Shown piece after piece: positions 63,861 through 64,000 of a stretch of DNA of 64,000 nt (its first letter is position 1; every line of letters begins with the position of its first letter). The translations under genes were made by a program, and so were the position numbers. The DNA is taken from NCBI GenBank assembly GCA_030836185.1, contig JAURQH010000093.1, positions 38,968 through 102,967 on the forward strand. The letters are read 5' to 3'. This DNA comes from Planctomycetota bacterium (GTDB lineage Bacteria > Planctomycetota > Planctomycetia > Planctomycetales > Planctomycetaceae). The notes beneath the pieces are model-generated. The model worked only from the letters and a program-made list of their open reading frames with translations, was not told the DNA's origin and did no database searches.

Positions 63861-63880
63861 GTAGGGCAGGGGCCTCCCCA
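63861..63880. repeat. Dispersed repeat, GTAGGTCAGG family
   Basis: GTAGGGCAGGGGCCTCCCCA, reverse complement of the 34625-34648 element. Confidence 0.7.
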
Positions 63881-63908
63881 ATGATGTTCGGCACTTTGTT
63901 TGCACCAT

Positions 63909-64000
63909 TTATGGAGGTCGTTGACCGAGTGATTCCAACAGTTCATCTTCATCGGCCCAACCCGAGAAGTACAAACAAATCATTTCAAAATTTCTCTTTG
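63909..64000 (-). CDS. C-terminal end of an unidentified gene (partial)
   Basis: An open frame enters from the right edge and ends with TAA at 63911-63909. The 29 visible residues include MICLYFSGWADEDELLESLG, an acidic, plausible protein C-terminus. The start and most of the gene lie outside the window, so no family can be given. It could also be non-coding sequence. Confidence 0.45.
   Translation of the reverse strand, partial: KRNFEMICLYFSGWADEDELLESLGQRPP

Overview
The window comes from a planctomycete, most likely of the order Planctomycetales. The evidence is the gene content: two Tat-exported DUF1501 proteins, a PVC-type CxxCH cytochrome fused to a dehydrogenase propeller and HEAT repeats, a secreted sulfatase, a SASA-type esterase, secreted TIM-barrel and transglutaminase proteins, a formylmethanofuran dehydrogenase subunit A homologue, and many large secreted proteins of unknown function. 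Base composition is close to even. Gene strands switch often, operons are short, and gene-free gaps hold families of short palindromic repeats. No tRNA, rRNA, CRISPR array, prophage or complete insertion sequence was recognised.

Layout. 0-10 kb: the 5' end of mfd, a zinc-ribbon membrane protein, a Tat-exported sugar isomerase/epimerase-like protein, an unknown protein, a secreted transglutaminase, then a minus-strand run (ExeA-like ATPase, two overlapping amidohydrolase-family genes, DUF1501 protein, beta-helix protein). 10-18 kb: rsmE, a WYL regulator broken by an in-frame amber codon, a TolC-family lipoprotein with a long tail, a DUF962 membrane protein, a large exported protein, and bfr facing bfd. 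18-34.5 kb: exported proteins (alpha/beta hydrolase, two thioredoxin-fold proteins, a 1.5k-residue PQQ-type propeller protein, a DUF1080-type lipoprotein, a second large exported protein), an anti-sigma-like membrane protein and a sulfatase. 34.5-42.6 kb: a DUF11-type membrane protein, a di-haem peroxidase, an M28 peptidase, a small secreted protein, a 32-codon gene resembling ribosomal protein bL37, and thiC.

42.6-45.5 kb is mostly non-coding, rich in repeats, and holds a gene fragment and a His-rich secreted protein. 45.5-48.4 kb pairs a glycosyltransferase (also broken by one in-frame TAG) with an LpxH-like phosphoesterase, facing a tocopherol-type methyltransferase. 48.6-55.1 kb: fhcA, an SGNH-like protein and the PVC cytochrome. 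55.1-62.2 kb: a HAD phosphatase, a DUF4198/DUF1501 pair, an FAD amine oxidase, a SASA esterase and a Tim44-like/zinc-ribbon/TerB fusion. 62.2-63.4 kb is a second repeat-rich gap, followed by a DUF2007 protein and the 3' end of a further gene.

The functional themes are breakdown of organic matter at the cell surface (sulfatase, esterases, peptidase, transglutaminase, DUF1501 and PVC proteins), redox and iron handling (bfr, bfd, peroxiredoxin, di-haem peroxidase), C1 metabolism (fhcA) and cofactor synthesis (thiC). The most unusual observations are two otherwise intact genes each interrupted by one in-frame TAG, the bL37-like microprotein gene, a bacterioferritin lacking one canonical ferroxidase glutamate, and a 75-nt four-way-junction repeat.
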